Positions 52,001 through 61,845 of a stretch of DNA of 64,000 nucleotides are shown piece by piece. The translations under genes were made by a program, and so were the position numbers. The notes beneath the pieces were generated by a model. The model made no database searches. It was not told the origin of the DNA and saw nothing but the letters and a program-made list of their open reading frames with translations. Positions within the stretch are counted from its first letter, which is position 1. Each line of letters starts with the position of its first letter. The stretch covers positions 8,718,902 to 8,782,901 of the forward strand of contig NC_087076.1 of NCBI RefSeq assembly GCF_026151205.1. Direction: 5' to 3'. Origin of the DNA: Bolinopsis microptera. Lineage: Eukaryota; Ctenophora; Tentaculata; Lobata; Bolinopsidae.

Positions 52001-55000
52001 TAAAATCAACTATTTATTAAAAAGTTGCAACACTACGTACTTGGACTGGCTAAGTTTTGAGCACAATTTTTGTAAAACCTTAAAAGCAGAGCAAACAAAA
52101 AACAGCACAATAAAATTTTAAAAGCAGAACCAACAATTTAATTACGAAGGAGGTCGAAATCAAATTTCTCCCACAATTCTATGTTGACCCAGATCAAAAT
52201 CTGGCAAGTCACTTGTAATTCCAAAATTTTGGTATCGTATGTCATAGTGCCTTGAAGTTTTAACACATGTAACCCTATCAGCTGTTAAATATCAGCTTCA
52301 TAAGTAACGATAAAATACTCTACGTATTTATCTTATCGGTTATAAATCCCAAGGCAAATTGCAGACAGGAAAGCAAGTTTCAAATATCAGCCACACCCTA
52401 GCCACTTCACACTGCTGTTTGTCACGTGTCAATTGGCACGTGGCTCGGCTGCTTGTCACGTGGTATGTGTGTAAAATATTGGATTTTTTGCACGCATTAA
52501 AATTAAACTTACAATTCACACGAAAGTCGAAACCCAAAATCCAGACTTTCTCACTTTTCTCATATTTTTCGAAAAACTAGGTCACACATTTCACCAAATT
52601 TCACTGACTGTCACTAACAGTAAGAGTTTATCACTAACGCACGTGTTTTTCAGACGATACAGGCGACCTGATAACGATATCGAGTGACTCCGAAATGCAG
52701 CTCGCCACAAAACACATCAGACACACTGACACTCTCAATATCATTGTGCAGTGTGAGTACTAAACAGTCATTATTATGGAGAGAAAATACTTGGAACTGA
52801 GCATGTTCAGTTTCAGTAATGGTACAAATTATAATCTTTAGTCCTTTATGAGCATGCTTTTTGTTGACGTACGGTATGGAAATCTGAGGTGTTGCTATTT
52901 ATAGAAGCTCAGCAAGTAAAACAAGAAACGAATATTCGTTGACTGTCAAGTGTCAATGAAAGCACGTTCCATAACATTTGCGGAGTATATTTCCAGTTAA
53001 TATGTCAGTGACTTTAATTAGTGGTTAAGTACTCTGCAGTTTAAGAACTGATAATGTAAGTGTAATGGTCCGATCCAGGGTTAAACTTAATAAACAAATT
53101 AATTATTTCCGGCTAAGAAATGATAAGAAGGCTGTCAAATTCTCAGAAGGTTTGTATAGTGTGATAATGAGATTCAAGTCACTGGTGCTAGTCATCGTTA
53201 ATTGTCAATATCTCATTAAAATCTAAATTAAATAGCAAATAATTAAACAACGCTCACTGCAGAAGTCAAAATACAGTTGATAACTGCCGATTAGTTCGAA
53301 TCGAGCAAAGCACAAATTGAAAGGTTTCCCAGTCTCTACAGAATAGCTGATTTTACTTTTTCTTTCGATCAGCAATTAATTTCAAAAGCCAAACCTGACA
53401 TTCTATTTCAAATTCGGCTCCTTTCGTTTGTCGAAGTGTTGGCCACATCGTCACTTTGCTGATGGTTCATGTATGATGTGATATTAACCCACTTTAGTTG
53501 GGACAGTACAGGGCACTGAGAAATTATCCCTACGACCTAATTTTTAAGATTGTTCCAGGTTCCCACAGAGGAACTGTTCACCGTATCAATTGTTAGAATG
53601 AAATGCAAATAACGCTACAGCAGGTGGTAGTCAGTAGTGTGTAAAAATGATGAATGATAATCTAACCCCCTTGCCTCAGCTCAAAATTTAAACCATCCTT
53701 AACATTCTTAATAAACTAGCTCGATTTATCTCCCTTCAGTGCTGGAGGAAGTTTCGAGTCCGACCCTTTGTGATAAGTGTGACCAGACGATTATCTGCAA
53801 CATCCGGTACAAGTGCGACAAGTGTGCCAACTTCGTGTGCTGTGTCAGGTGCTACCAATCTGCTCACAACAGTAAGTGCTAATGAGATACTGGTGGGGAG
53901 GGGCGGGGGGGGGGGGGGGTATTACGAACTAATGTGCTGTGACCCAGCCCTGACTACTCCTGACTACTCCTGATACTCCTGACTACTCCTGACTACTCAT
54001 GACTACTCCTGACTACTCCTGACTACTCCTGACTACTCCTGACTACTCCTGACTACTCCTGACTACTCCTGACTTCTCCTGACTACTCCTGACTACTCCT
54101 GGCTACTCTTGCCTACTCCTGACTACTCATCCTAAAGTAAAATTCCACAATACTACCCCTTAACCATTCAGAACCGAGTATCCACGAGCACGAGCTGTAC
54201 AAAGAAAAGTATCCGTGTTATTGTCCAATGCACAGAACATCAGAAACTGATGTCCACACTTTTCCTCCAGACCGACCCCTCTCCGCTGTACCTCCTCACC
54301 TCATGCACCTTCCTGGTCAGTGCCCATTTAGACAAGAAACACCTTTCAAGTTAATTGTAATGATTGTTATTTTGAGTCATCGCACCTTATACAATTAATT
54401 ATCATTGAACATCTAATCCACTAAAAATGTTTAACTTTTGCAGGAGACAGTCATAGAGGACGGAGCTCCAGTCTACCAAACGGTATCCAAGGAAATTACC
54501 ACGGTCACCAAGGTTACCAAGGTCACCATGGTAACCAACAACACTATCCAAGTAACGGCTACCACAGATCCTCCAGTATGGGGCAGGGCGGACAGTATTC
54601 AAATAGTAACAGTATGGAGGATCTCATGATGCGAGGATTGAACCCAACTTGTCCGGACCTGCTACCCGATGACTATGATAACAACTATAGGACAGCAGAG
54701 AGGCGAGAGGTAAGGCACTAAACTTGATTCAGTTTATTTGTATGATAAGGCTTTCGCGCCAAATATCTGCATTCAGCTTCACAAGTTTCAAGTTTACGTG
54801 TATCTAACTTTTCCCTCGTCTTGTGTAGCTAACGTTGGACCGTTACCGTATGGAAGTAGAGCATGAACTGACAGCGGTAAGGCATAGTTTTTGAAAAGTA
54901 TGCCGAGAAAGTTAGGAATTATGATAACATGTTTGATTGCTTCGTGAATCATCAATAATAAGATTACTCACCAGTCATAACTTCCTGCAAATTGCATTAT

Positions 55001-55433
55001 ACATAGTGTCACCATTTTAGTATCTCACGCGACTGATTCAAGCACTACTGTAAGTGTAATGATAAATACTTCTGCATCGAAATTAATAGAAGTTCGCATC
55101 TAATCGAAGCTTTGATGTTGTTACAATATTATCTATGAGTTGTAACATCAGCTAGATTTTGCAAAAATGAATTTCCTCACCATGAGAAGTATGACTATGA
55201 GTGCTTGTAGTAATGAGAAAGATACTTTACCAATCTTTGTCATCAATATCATATGAAGTATAACTTTTGTTTTCATGTCCTGACTTTCTTGTTTACAGGT
55301 TCTTAGTGGCCCAGAAGGACAGGTCTACAAGCAGCAGCAAATGTCCGTGTTCCAGAATCCAGAGTCCGGTGTGGTTGCAATAAGGTCTAGAAGAAGTCGT
55401 GAAACCAGGTCCAAAACCCAACAACTCGGCTGA
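49005..55433 (+). CDS. PB1-ZZ scaffold protein, p62/SQSTM1-like but without UBA (8 exons, complete)
   Basis: Exons 49005-49075, 49306-49463, 52654-52752, 53740-53871, 54172-54315, 54444-54709, 54829-54876, 55299-55433 join in frame to 350 residues. A short basic leader precedes a PB1 domain (about 27-109) with the basic-face lysine in SVKLYF and an acidic OPCA patch (DDTGDLITISSDSE). A ZZ zinc finger follows (about 120-165): CDKC, CDKC, CVRC and late histidines (SAHN, HEHE). The rest is low-complexity: a Gly/His/Gln/Tyr linker (GYHGHQGYQGHHGNQQHY) and a basic C terminus. PB1 followed by ZZ is the order of SQSTM1/Ref(2)P and NBR1, which act in signalling and selective autophagy. Here no UBA or clear LIR motif is seen and the protein ends early. 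Intron 2 contains a LINE tail and an antisense GPCR gene. Confidence 0.88.
49918..50695 (+). mobile_element. LINE tail, 5'-truncated, in PB1-ZZ intron 2
   Basis: An open frame to 50278 reads like the end of a LINE polymerase: DLIFFHKVLNNLIPVWLPHY, a segment GTSRLRRCHLDSLSIVSSIL, then SPLAKSFFYRTHILWNGLPL and a stop. A 3' untranslated stretch follows and finishes in an A-rich tail (AATAAAAAAAAAAATAAAAT) near 50690. The frame is intact from its truncated start, so the insertion is fairly recent. Confidence 0.75.
51002..51934 (-). CDS. Rhodopsin-like GPCR, intronless, antisense within PB1-ZZ intron 2
   Basis: 310-codon minus-strand ORF starting at 51934. The N terminus has two N-glycosylation sites (NNS, NAT). 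Seven hydrophobic segments follow: NLISLATLIPGTLLNILVIA; a second with LYSLFNALICLQITPLVASI; TM3 preceded by the conserved-type cysteine (KHC) and ending AVLAVDIGLSLLYK; then MHVVYLCLLVAVELMQL; loop-2 cysteine in RGVCSW; NIGSLIAVIIPVFLITLSLF; YASQAALLLSVSYLIFHSVS; and LLDGLYATIAPVLICLAVPD. The DRY and NPxxY motifs are both replaced (DIG region; APVLICLAVPD). It is short but complete, with a basic tail (VRRKLCSCRVRH). Membrane receptor, ligand unknown, not closely similar to the GPCR at 11265. Confidence 0.82.
   Translation of the reverse strand: MKMNNSEAIQGQLSQQNATILIMQNLISLATLIPGTLLNILVIAYFLLLSPHRGVITNKLLTLYSLFNALICLQITPLVASIFTSHPLITPKHCLLLLPLYNITSNLSTFFLAVLAVDIGLSLLYKTEQLLRKCKLVVMHVVYLCLLVAVELMQLRFGVEVRYTVDRGVCSWSSAGDNVVINYINIGSLIAVIIPVFLITLSLFSLICNFKGISTYNHTLLYASQAALLLSVSYLIFHSVSFVASLRAALLPLVSSQTVENKVHESGRLMKVLLDGLYATIAPVLICLAVPDVRRKLCSCRVRHYDIFSS
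51935..53739. other. Rest of PB1-ZZ introns 2 and 3
   Basis: Apart from exon 3 (52654-52752) no coding sequence is evident. The LTRD/CHV-like frame near 52340-52580 is a shadow of intronic AT-rich sequence. Confidence 0.5.
53951..54130. repeat. 10-bp minisatellite (GACTACTCCT)n
   Basis: About 18 copies of GACTACTCCT with a few variants lie in PB1-ZZ intron 4, just after a poly-G run near 53905-53919. Confidence 0.92.
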
Positions 55434-56060
55434 TGTGTGATATTGTGAACCGGCCATGTCAAATGTTAATTTCTAACATGATCAATGACTCTACTTCTTA
55501 ATTCTATATTAATATAGATATGTACACTTGTATGGATTTTATCGACAACTACAGTGCGTCGACTTAGAATTGGTGGTTTTAACATTTGTTTACTATGAGT
55601 ATGATCAGCCGCTCAAAATACACATTAAAATCGATCCAATCATTAAGATTTTCAGAGTTTCTAACGTTTCGAGTAGAAATACCGTAAAGCCCTTTTTATT
55701 CAATATTCATTGTTATTATTTTTATTAGACATCAGAGATCTCATGTCTCAACCACCAATTCTAAATCATTGCACTATAACTATTGTGATAACTAACACTG
55801 CTAATTGATTATGACCAATTGCAATTCATATTTTGAGAAAGCATTTTAATTTAAAATGTGGCTCCTTCATCCTTTAAAATTGCATTGTTCATGGACCATG
55901 GACACTTGAATCATGAATCTGAATATTGAATTTGACTCGACTATGAGTATGAGTCAGTTGGTAATTAGCTAATTAAAATTTTAACAAATAATTTATAAAT
56001 AGCAAATATAATAAATATCTTTATTTTAAATTTAACTTTAAAAGGCTAATGTATAACACA
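55434..56060. other. PB1-ZZ 3' UTR and intergenic
   Basis: AT-rich; ATTAAA/AATAAA-like signals occur near 55970-56015 (ATAATAAATATCTTTATTTT), a plausible polyadenylation zone. No other gene seen. Confidence 0.45.
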
Positions 56061-56065
56061 TTCAC

Positions 56066-56200
56066 CATGCATAGCCATGTGTATACGCGTATTGCGTGAC
56101 GCACTTGTTTCACAAGTAGAATATATATCCTTTGCCGCCTTCGGCGGTCGCGCGCTAGTGCAATTAACAAGCGACGCGAGAGGGCTCTGGTTAGAGCAAT
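56066..56200. repeat. Family F element, reverse orientation
   Basis: It runs from GCCATGTGTATACGCGTATT through the hairpin CCGCC-TTC-GGCGG (56135-56147) and TCGCGCGCTAGTG to GAGGGCTCTGGTTAGAGCAA. It is the longest family F copy here and shows the hairpin that the short copy at 23642 lacks. Confidence 0.7.
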
Positions 56201-56426
56201 ATAACACAGAAAGCCAAATATTTGAAAATGCAGTTATTTTTGATTTTCTACAAAATTCAAAAATTTTAGATAATATGTGGAAACAGGAAATGAATCAAAA
56301 AAACGTCAAATTAAAATATTTGAAAATAAAGTATATAAATATTTTTGATTTGGAGGACTTCGCTGCTTCAACGCGCCGCACAAACTAGCATTCTTGCTTT
56401 GCATCGTCGATCTCCATGGGTTGACT

Positions 56427-56486
56427 TGTCATAAGTTGTATGACCCGCCGCGCACGAGTGCGCGGCTCCCCCTGTATCGTAGAATT
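56427..56486. repeat. Double-hairpin repeat, second copy
   Basis: GTCATAAGTTGTATGAC then CCGCGCACGAGTGCGCGG and CTCCCCCTGTATCGTAGAA match 23791-23852, which sits inside a family E element. Confidence 0.7.
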
Positions 56487-56688
56487 ATATATCTTTATAT
56501 ATTATAATTATCTTCACGATTACTTTAAAACCGAAACTAATTGATCGAATATCCTAATAAAGCATAAATTATTAGTCAAAATTATAATGCTAGCCCTAGC
56601 TCTATCCAATTCAAAGCCCTCTCGCTTGCAGTCACGCAGTCAGCAGTACGCTTGCAGTCACGCAGTACGCATAGACTCATGGCTAGGC

Positions 56689-56776
56689 TTGACATACGTT
56701 GCATGCCACTTTTCGCGCGCGAAGCGCGCGCCGCCGAATAATATCTCTGATATTTGTGATACGTAACATGTATCAA
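56689..56776 (-). mobile_element. Family A hairpin MITE, copy 1 (88 bp)
   Basis: In this orientation it runs TTGACATACGTTGCATGC..ACGTAACATGTATCAA. It is flanked by exact 8-mers GGCTAGGC (56681-56688 and 56777-56784). It contains CGCGCGC-GAA-GCGCGCG, while the second hairpin is reduced to CCGCCGAA. Confidence 0.9.
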
Positions 56777-56853
56777 GGCTAGGCTAGGTGAAGGCTAACC
56801 CTGGCCCTGACTTCAAACAAAAATGAATTTGTAGTACATTGTAGCGTTATGCA

Positions 56854-57060
56854 TTGTAGGTTTACAACCTACCAGGATGCGCGCCGAGTTGGACTCGTCG
56901 ACGGTCCATGATATATGGAACAGATATTTTACGAGTATCACCCGTTATTGTAGCGCGATGCACTACTGGGTCGCGCGCGCATCAAATAATGCTTCTCGCA
57001 ACCACGTATGCAAATCGGCGAGATGCGAAGGATTGACATCGTGAATCAACACCCGTTAAC
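56854..57060. mobile_element. Family C element split by a family B insertion
   Basis: It starts TTGTAGGTTTACAACCTACC and ends in ..CACCCGTTA, then AC after the insert. The flanking 8-mers GTTATGCA (56846-56853, 57061-57068) are identical, which defines its ends although it is interrupted at 56948-57049. Confidence 0.85.
56948..57049. mobile_element. Family B miniature element (102 bp)
   Basis: It begins TTGTAGCGCGATGCACTACT and ends GACATCGTGAATCAA, so its ends read TTGTAGCG and TTGATTCA. The exact 9-bp duplication CACCCGTTA flanks it (56939-56947, 57050-57058), and this duplication is internal family C sequence. It defines the family B unit scattered across the window. Confidence 0.9.
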
Positions 57061-57085
57061 GTTATGCATTATATTACTAAGCCAC

Positions 57086-57190
57086 CCCGCTCATCAAATA
57101 ATTCTTTTCGCGACCTTTGTTAGATCGGCAAAATGCGCTATTGGGCGGGCCTCGCCGAGCTGCGAAGAATTGACATCGTCAATTAAAAAC
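57086..57190. repeat. Diverged family B copy
   Basis: CTCATCAAATAATTCTTTTC, then GATCGGCAAAATGCGC and GAATTGACATCGTCAATT, follow the family B order with many changes. Confidence 0.6.
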
Positions 57191-57339
57191 GAATGTTTTC
57201 AATAATTTATTCTGTTACAATTATGACGGTCGATCCACGATCATAGTGGATTTATAATTTAATTTTAATCCTGTGATAAATATGGATAACACAAAATTTA
57301 CACTGCACTGTAAATCCTGGCCTGTGTAATCCAGTTAAC

Positions 57340-57415
57340 GGGTGATACTCGTAAAATATCTGTTCAGTCCAACTCGGCGCGTGTCCTGGTAGGTTGTAAA
57401 CCTACAATAATCGAT
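57340..57415. repeat. Family C copy, reverse orientation
   Basis: GTTAACGGGTGATACTCG, GTCCAACTCGGCGCGTGTCC and GGTAGGTTGTAAACCTACAA are present; the central part is shortened. Confidence 0.7.
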
Positions 57416-57447
57416 AAATATCGTGTAATTGCTTTATAAATACCCAG

Positions 57448-58465
57448 GAAACCTTACTGTTAGGGGCCTAACTTCGGAAGTAAAAGAGATAGAAACGTCT
57501 GGTTTTCAACAAAATGTTCGCCTTGTAAAAATAACGTTTCCCCCCAGGAGGAAAATTCAAAACAATGTAGATTTTGAATTATCGCGAAAAGTCATATTTT
57601 AGGCCTTATAAAACTGCGCAGCTTTAACTTTGCAGATTCTTGTTCTCTAATTGGCTGAATCGTATCACGTGGTACGTGGTACAATTGCATTCTTGAAATA
57701 ATTGAAGCGTGCAAATGCAATGAACTAACGAGCGCGCGCGGAGTTCAACAAGCTGTGAAAAGGCGATGTGTTTGGCTTATACTTGATACATGTTACGTAT
57801 CACAAATATCAGAGATATTATGTTATTTTCCGCCTTCGGCGGCGCGCGCTTCGCGCGCGAAAAGTGGCATGCAACGTATGTCAAGCTTATACTAACTCTA
57901 ATTGGGTATTTCGTCAAAAGTCATGCGAATCGATACTTATACATAAAACCGATACAAAGTTTAAAGACTTTCGGTTTCATTTTTAAAAGCATCCACTTTG
58001 ACAAAGCATAACTCGCCATCAACCCCCCCGCCCCCAACCCCCCCTTTGCAGCTTCTCGGCTATCGCATACCCAGCAGACCTTACTGGCTAGCGATATTAC
58101 TACAGGGTGATCGCCTTTTCACAGCTTGTTGAGCTCCGCGCGCGCTCGTGAGTTCATTGCATTTGCACGCTTCAAACATTCCAAATGCCAAAGATGCAAT
58201 TGTACCGCGTACCACGTGATACGATTCAGCCAATCAGAGAACAACAATCTGCAAAGTTAAAGCTGTGCAGTTTTATATGACCTAAAATATGACTTTTCGC
58301 GATAATTCAAAATCTACGTTGTTTTTAATTTCCCCCTGGGGGGAAACGTTATTTTTACAAGGCGAACATTTTATTGAAAACCAGACGTTTCTATCTCTTT
58401 TACTTTCAAAGTTAGGCTCCAGCCAGTAAGGTTTCCTGGGTCACCCTGTAGTAATATCGCTAGCC
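57448..58465. repeat. Large inverted repeat (about 330-bp arms); right arm is a TIR-bounded element
   Basis: 57448-57767 and 58110-58440 are reverse complements at roughly 85-90 percent by eye (CCAGGAAACCTTACTG.., AAGAGATAGAAACGTCTGG, TCGCGAAAAGTCATATTTTA, TGAAAAGGCGAT). The right arm is framed by a perfect 25-bp inverted repeat, 58086-58110 and 58441-58465 (GGCTAGCGATATTACTACAG followed by GGTGA), giving a 380-bp element. The 340-bp spacer holds a family A MITE and a block shared with 1795-2155. No coding potential is seen. Confidence 0.82.
57783..57884 (+). mobile_element. Family A hairpin MITE, copy 2 (102 bp)
   Basis: It starts TTGATACATGTTACGTAT and ends GCATGCAACGTATGTCAA, with exact 8-bp duplications GCTTATAC (57775-57782, 57885-57892). 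It contains two adjacent hairpins: CCGCC-TTC-GGCGG (57830-57842) and CGCGCGC-TTC-GCGCGCG (57843-57859). Confidence 0.93.
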
Positions 58466-59652
58466 GGTTGTTATATACATGCAAATTGATAGTTTTTTCT
58501 GTTATGGTATATAGTGTTATAAGTAGCCGGCTCCGTAACTAATAATCTAACTTGATCATTAAGCCGTACATCTTCCTTTGTATACCGCTTGTATTACCAT
58601 CATCGGCCCACAATTACACTTATTAGGAATCTAACAACTAAGATAGGGTGCCAGTTCCCATGCACTGCCGGGTAGCTGCCCCATATCTTATCATATCAAA
58701 CCTTACTAAAACTTAATCTCTCATCCGTATCCCCGTCGGCCAAGCTTATAGTTACTAATATTCCTCAAACAAGAGCCGGTAGCTTAGGACAACTTTAAAA
58801 TTTAGTATATGTAAGATTTAGTAAATATAGTGCGATAAGGAGTTAAGTAAATTATAGTTAACAATTGAGTCCCAGATCGTGAGACTGCATGAAGCCAGCA
58901 AGAAGACCTAAAGACCCGTGGAAGAGGCAGTTGACGGCGGTTGTGGAAGAGGCGGAGACACAAGAAACTTAGAAACACAGGAGGCAACCTAGCAGACCCA
59001 CCATCCTATAATCTCGGCCGGACCTCTTTAGTTTGTCCTTCCCGGCCGTGGTATTCCTGGCTACTCTATAAGTCCAGTCCTTACTAGCTCCTCTACTCTG
59101 CCCAAGAATTCCAGGCTGATACCTAATCCCTTACTATACCTTATAATCTTCTTCAAGCCTTGAGCGAGTATCAGCCCGTGGGCCTACGAGCACAATTAGG
59201 TGGGTCTGCGAATGTCTATCCTTAATTTAAATTATCCTTTCTAACAGTAATAGTTTTTTTAATAAAATCACCATTATAGTCGTTGTCCTTTGCAATTAGT
59301 GGTCTAAAACAGTAATTTTAATACTAATAGGCATTTTCATATTTGACCTACAGTAAAGTTTATAACACTTCTAATTTCGCCCACTTCTGTGTCTCTGATA
59401 TTAATTGTATTTACCGAACGACGTTTCTAACCTAATTATGCCTCAGGTCCTGTCCCCTCCTTACCTTCGCCTTTCTGCAATCGTCGTTCGACACTCTGCC
59501 CTACTTTAACTTCCACGTAGTTCCAGTTCCAGAGACACTAAAAATAGACTTTAGGAAGACGACATGTTGTCGCGTTAAATTATAGTTTGGTTCTTTTAGT
59601 ATTACGTGTAGATCCTTTTCTTTATATAATTTAATTCCCTTGATTATATCAG
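58466..59652. other. No gene recognised
   Basis: Moderately GC-balanced sequence without stable reading frames. The 98-codon minus-strand frame ending at 59501 overlaps the transposon at 59653 and is not supported as a gene. Confidence 0.45.
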
Positions 59653-60245
59653 TAGGCGGTGCACGATAAAAATAAACTAAAAAGCTCGGATTTTCAAAAT
59701 TTTTGTACCATCGTTTTGTAGAGACTGTGAGAATTTTCACAGTACCAAATTTATTATACCTTTTTGAAATGATCAGTGAGTTTCTCCTAGGTGCCATATT
59801 TGATGGTGCGCGGCTTTTGGAGCAAAATTAGGTGTAAAAGTCGCGTAATTTGACGAAATTCGTTGATTTTTGTCGTATTATTCTGTCATATCTTCGGTTC
59901 CTGAACATGAATCATGCTAAAAATTTGTCAGAACCTTCCAAGCATACTTAACTACCGAACCTAATTTAGTTGGGGGAGATTGGCCTTGAATAAGAGGTCT
60001 AAAAATGACAAAATAGGTATAAATTCGTTGATAACTCAAATTCTGACCATCGAAATTGCTCAAACTAAATTAGGTTCAGTAAAACATAAATGTTTACGTA
60101 AGCTGACCAAATTTCAATACAATTGTTAAATGGGAAGTATTATAACTTTTCGATTGTTTCCAAAATAATGTGCTGGCCGAAATAAGAGCTAAAAAACCAT
60201 TCAGTGGTCAGCGCGCGCGTCTTATTGTCGATGGCGCACTGCCTA
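59653..60245. mobile_element. 0.6-kb non-autonomous DNA transposon, copy 2
   Basis: It starts TAGGCGGTGCACGATAAAAA and its other end reads TAGGCAGTGCGCCATCGAC in complement. The 7-bp duplication ATATCAG flanks it (59646-59652, 60246-60252). It is the sister of 12963-13651 without the nested family D element. Confidence 0.88.
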
Positions 60246-60700
60246 ATATCAGTGTGTTCATTCTCTACTCTCCCTGTAATTTCAAAGTTAACCAACTCAA
60301 AACTAAACCTTCTACTTTCCGGAGACGTCGGCTCGGACGTGCGGCCCCTTAGTATCTGCTTCCTTAGGTCTATTACTAATACTGCCTTAAATTAAATAAG
60401 AAAGAAACACAAAATTGGCTGGGTCTTCCAACAAGGAGCCCAAGCAAAATAAATAATAGTTGAAAGACCAGCCATCTTAGTATTCTACTTTTACTTCCTA
60501 TCTAACTTGGTTCTGTTCCAGACGGCTAAACCGTGGCATAACACCTGAGTCTCTACCTTCCATCTGGACAGAATTATCCTACACTGAATATGTTCCATAA
60601 ATTCCAAGTCATCCATAAACTCCGCGTAAAGTAAAGTCAATTAAATACGGCCTTAAAATTATAATACCCGGATATAACACCGGTATATAAGGTTTCCTGG
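60246..60700. other. No gene recognised
   Basis: No stable frame or known repeat, apart from a short piece at about 60689-60707 (AAGGTTTCCTGGGTAGTAAT) that matches the end of the inverted-repeat element at 58.4 kb. Confidence 0.4.
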
Positions 60701-60759
60701 GTAGTAATATTGAATATTGGATGCGCCGCGATGCATTGCTACATGTTGTATACCTATTA

Positions 60760-60970
60760 CCTCTCGTGCACGCGAAGCGTGCACGCCGGCCGGCCGCGCG
60801 CGCTTCACGCGCGATCAAAAGGGGATGCTGAGCTGCGTGTGTCAAGCGATGCACTGATTTGCTCTAACCAGAGCCCTCTCGCTTGCAGTAGCGCGCGACC
60901 GCCGAAGGTGGCAAATTCTATTTGTGAAACAAGCGCGTCACGCAGTACGCGTATACACATGTTTATGTGA
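60760..60970. repeat. GC hairpins followed by a family F element
   Basis: 60766-60784 is GTGCACGC-GAA-GCGTGCAC; next comes CGCGCGC-TTC-ACGCGCG at about 60796-60812. 60862-60970 is a family F copy (TTGCTCTAACCAGAGCCC, then CAGTAGCGCGCGACCGCC, to ACACATGTTTATGTGAA). Confidence 0.7.
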
Positions 60971-61042
60971 AGAGATTAGGCGGAATGACAGGCTGCAAGC
61001 GCTGTGCAGTAACGAGCTAAAAGATAAAAACTTCATGATTTC

Positions 61043-61142
61043 TTGATACATGTTTCGTATCCAAATATCAGAGATATTATTATTTTTCCGCCTTCGGCGG
61101 CGCGCGCTTCGCGCGCGAAAAGTGGCATGCAACGTATGTCAA
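61043..61142 (+). mobile_element. Family A hairpin MITE, copy 3 (100 bp)
   Basis: TTGATACATGTTTCGTAT to GCATGCAACGTATGTCAA, flanked by exact 8-mers ATGATTTC (61035-61042, 61143-61150). Both triloop hairpins are identical to copy 2. Confidence 0.93.
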
Positions 61143-61149
61143 ATGATTT

Positions 61150-61250
61150 CAATGCCTTCGCATCTCCAATCTCGCCGATCTGTATATATGATTGCGAAAA
61201 GATGCGCGGCGCGGCCCGGCCCAGTAGTGCATCGCGCTACAATGTACAAG
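61150..61250. repeat. Family B copy, reverse orientation
   Basis: CCTTCGCATCTCCAATCTCG, CCGATCTG, GCGCGGCGCGGCCC and CAGTAGTGCATCGCGCTACA are in family B order. Confidence 0.65.
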
Positions 61251-61845
61251 ATAACAACAAACAAATGGATATATGCATATATTTTATTACTAAATTAACC
61301 ATTATTATATAAGTTCGCGCTAATATTGTAGCGTTTTCCTTTTTTACATTATTACAATTGGCGACCCTAAACACTAAACCTTTTTTACGTTCCCTGTTTA
61401 GTTACCTCCGCGCGCGCAATTATTGTACTTTTACAGGTTGAATTTCTACACTACAATTCACAATTAAAAATTTGCACATGCACAATTCACAATCACAATG
61501 AATCAATTTAAAATGAAACAATTTAAATATCAGTAAAAGCTTTCGTAAATATTTTTTAATACATTCAATATTAGTTATGATTAATATATAAATTTTGACA
61601 GGTTTAGTTTTTGTCAGGTTACGTAAAGGTCACAAATTAATCGCAAGGTTTGGATTTTTAAATAACGTTTTATCATGATCACAGATCAATGATGCTATTT
61701 TATGCTGCCGTGCCAGCAACCTTTTCATCCTCATTGAAGAATTAAATTGCTTGCAACATATTTTCGAAATATCGACTCCTCTATATTTGTCGCCAAGCAT
61801 GTTATGTTCTTATGATTATATCATCACCTAATATTTAAAAACCGA
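61251..61845. other. Intergenic
   Basis: AT-rich; likely the 3' flank of the minus-strand receptor gene. Nothing else recognised. Confidence 0.4.

Noticed and set aside
53285-53320. tRNA-like GTTCGAATC box
   Set aside because: No A-box or cloverleaf could be built around it.
56131-56156. Helitron-like 3' end (hairpin followed by CTAG)
   Set aside because: CCGCCTTCGGCGG followed eight bases later by CTAG resembles a Helitron terminus, but the family F similarity continues well past CTAG and other copies have CTAC there, so this is not an element end.
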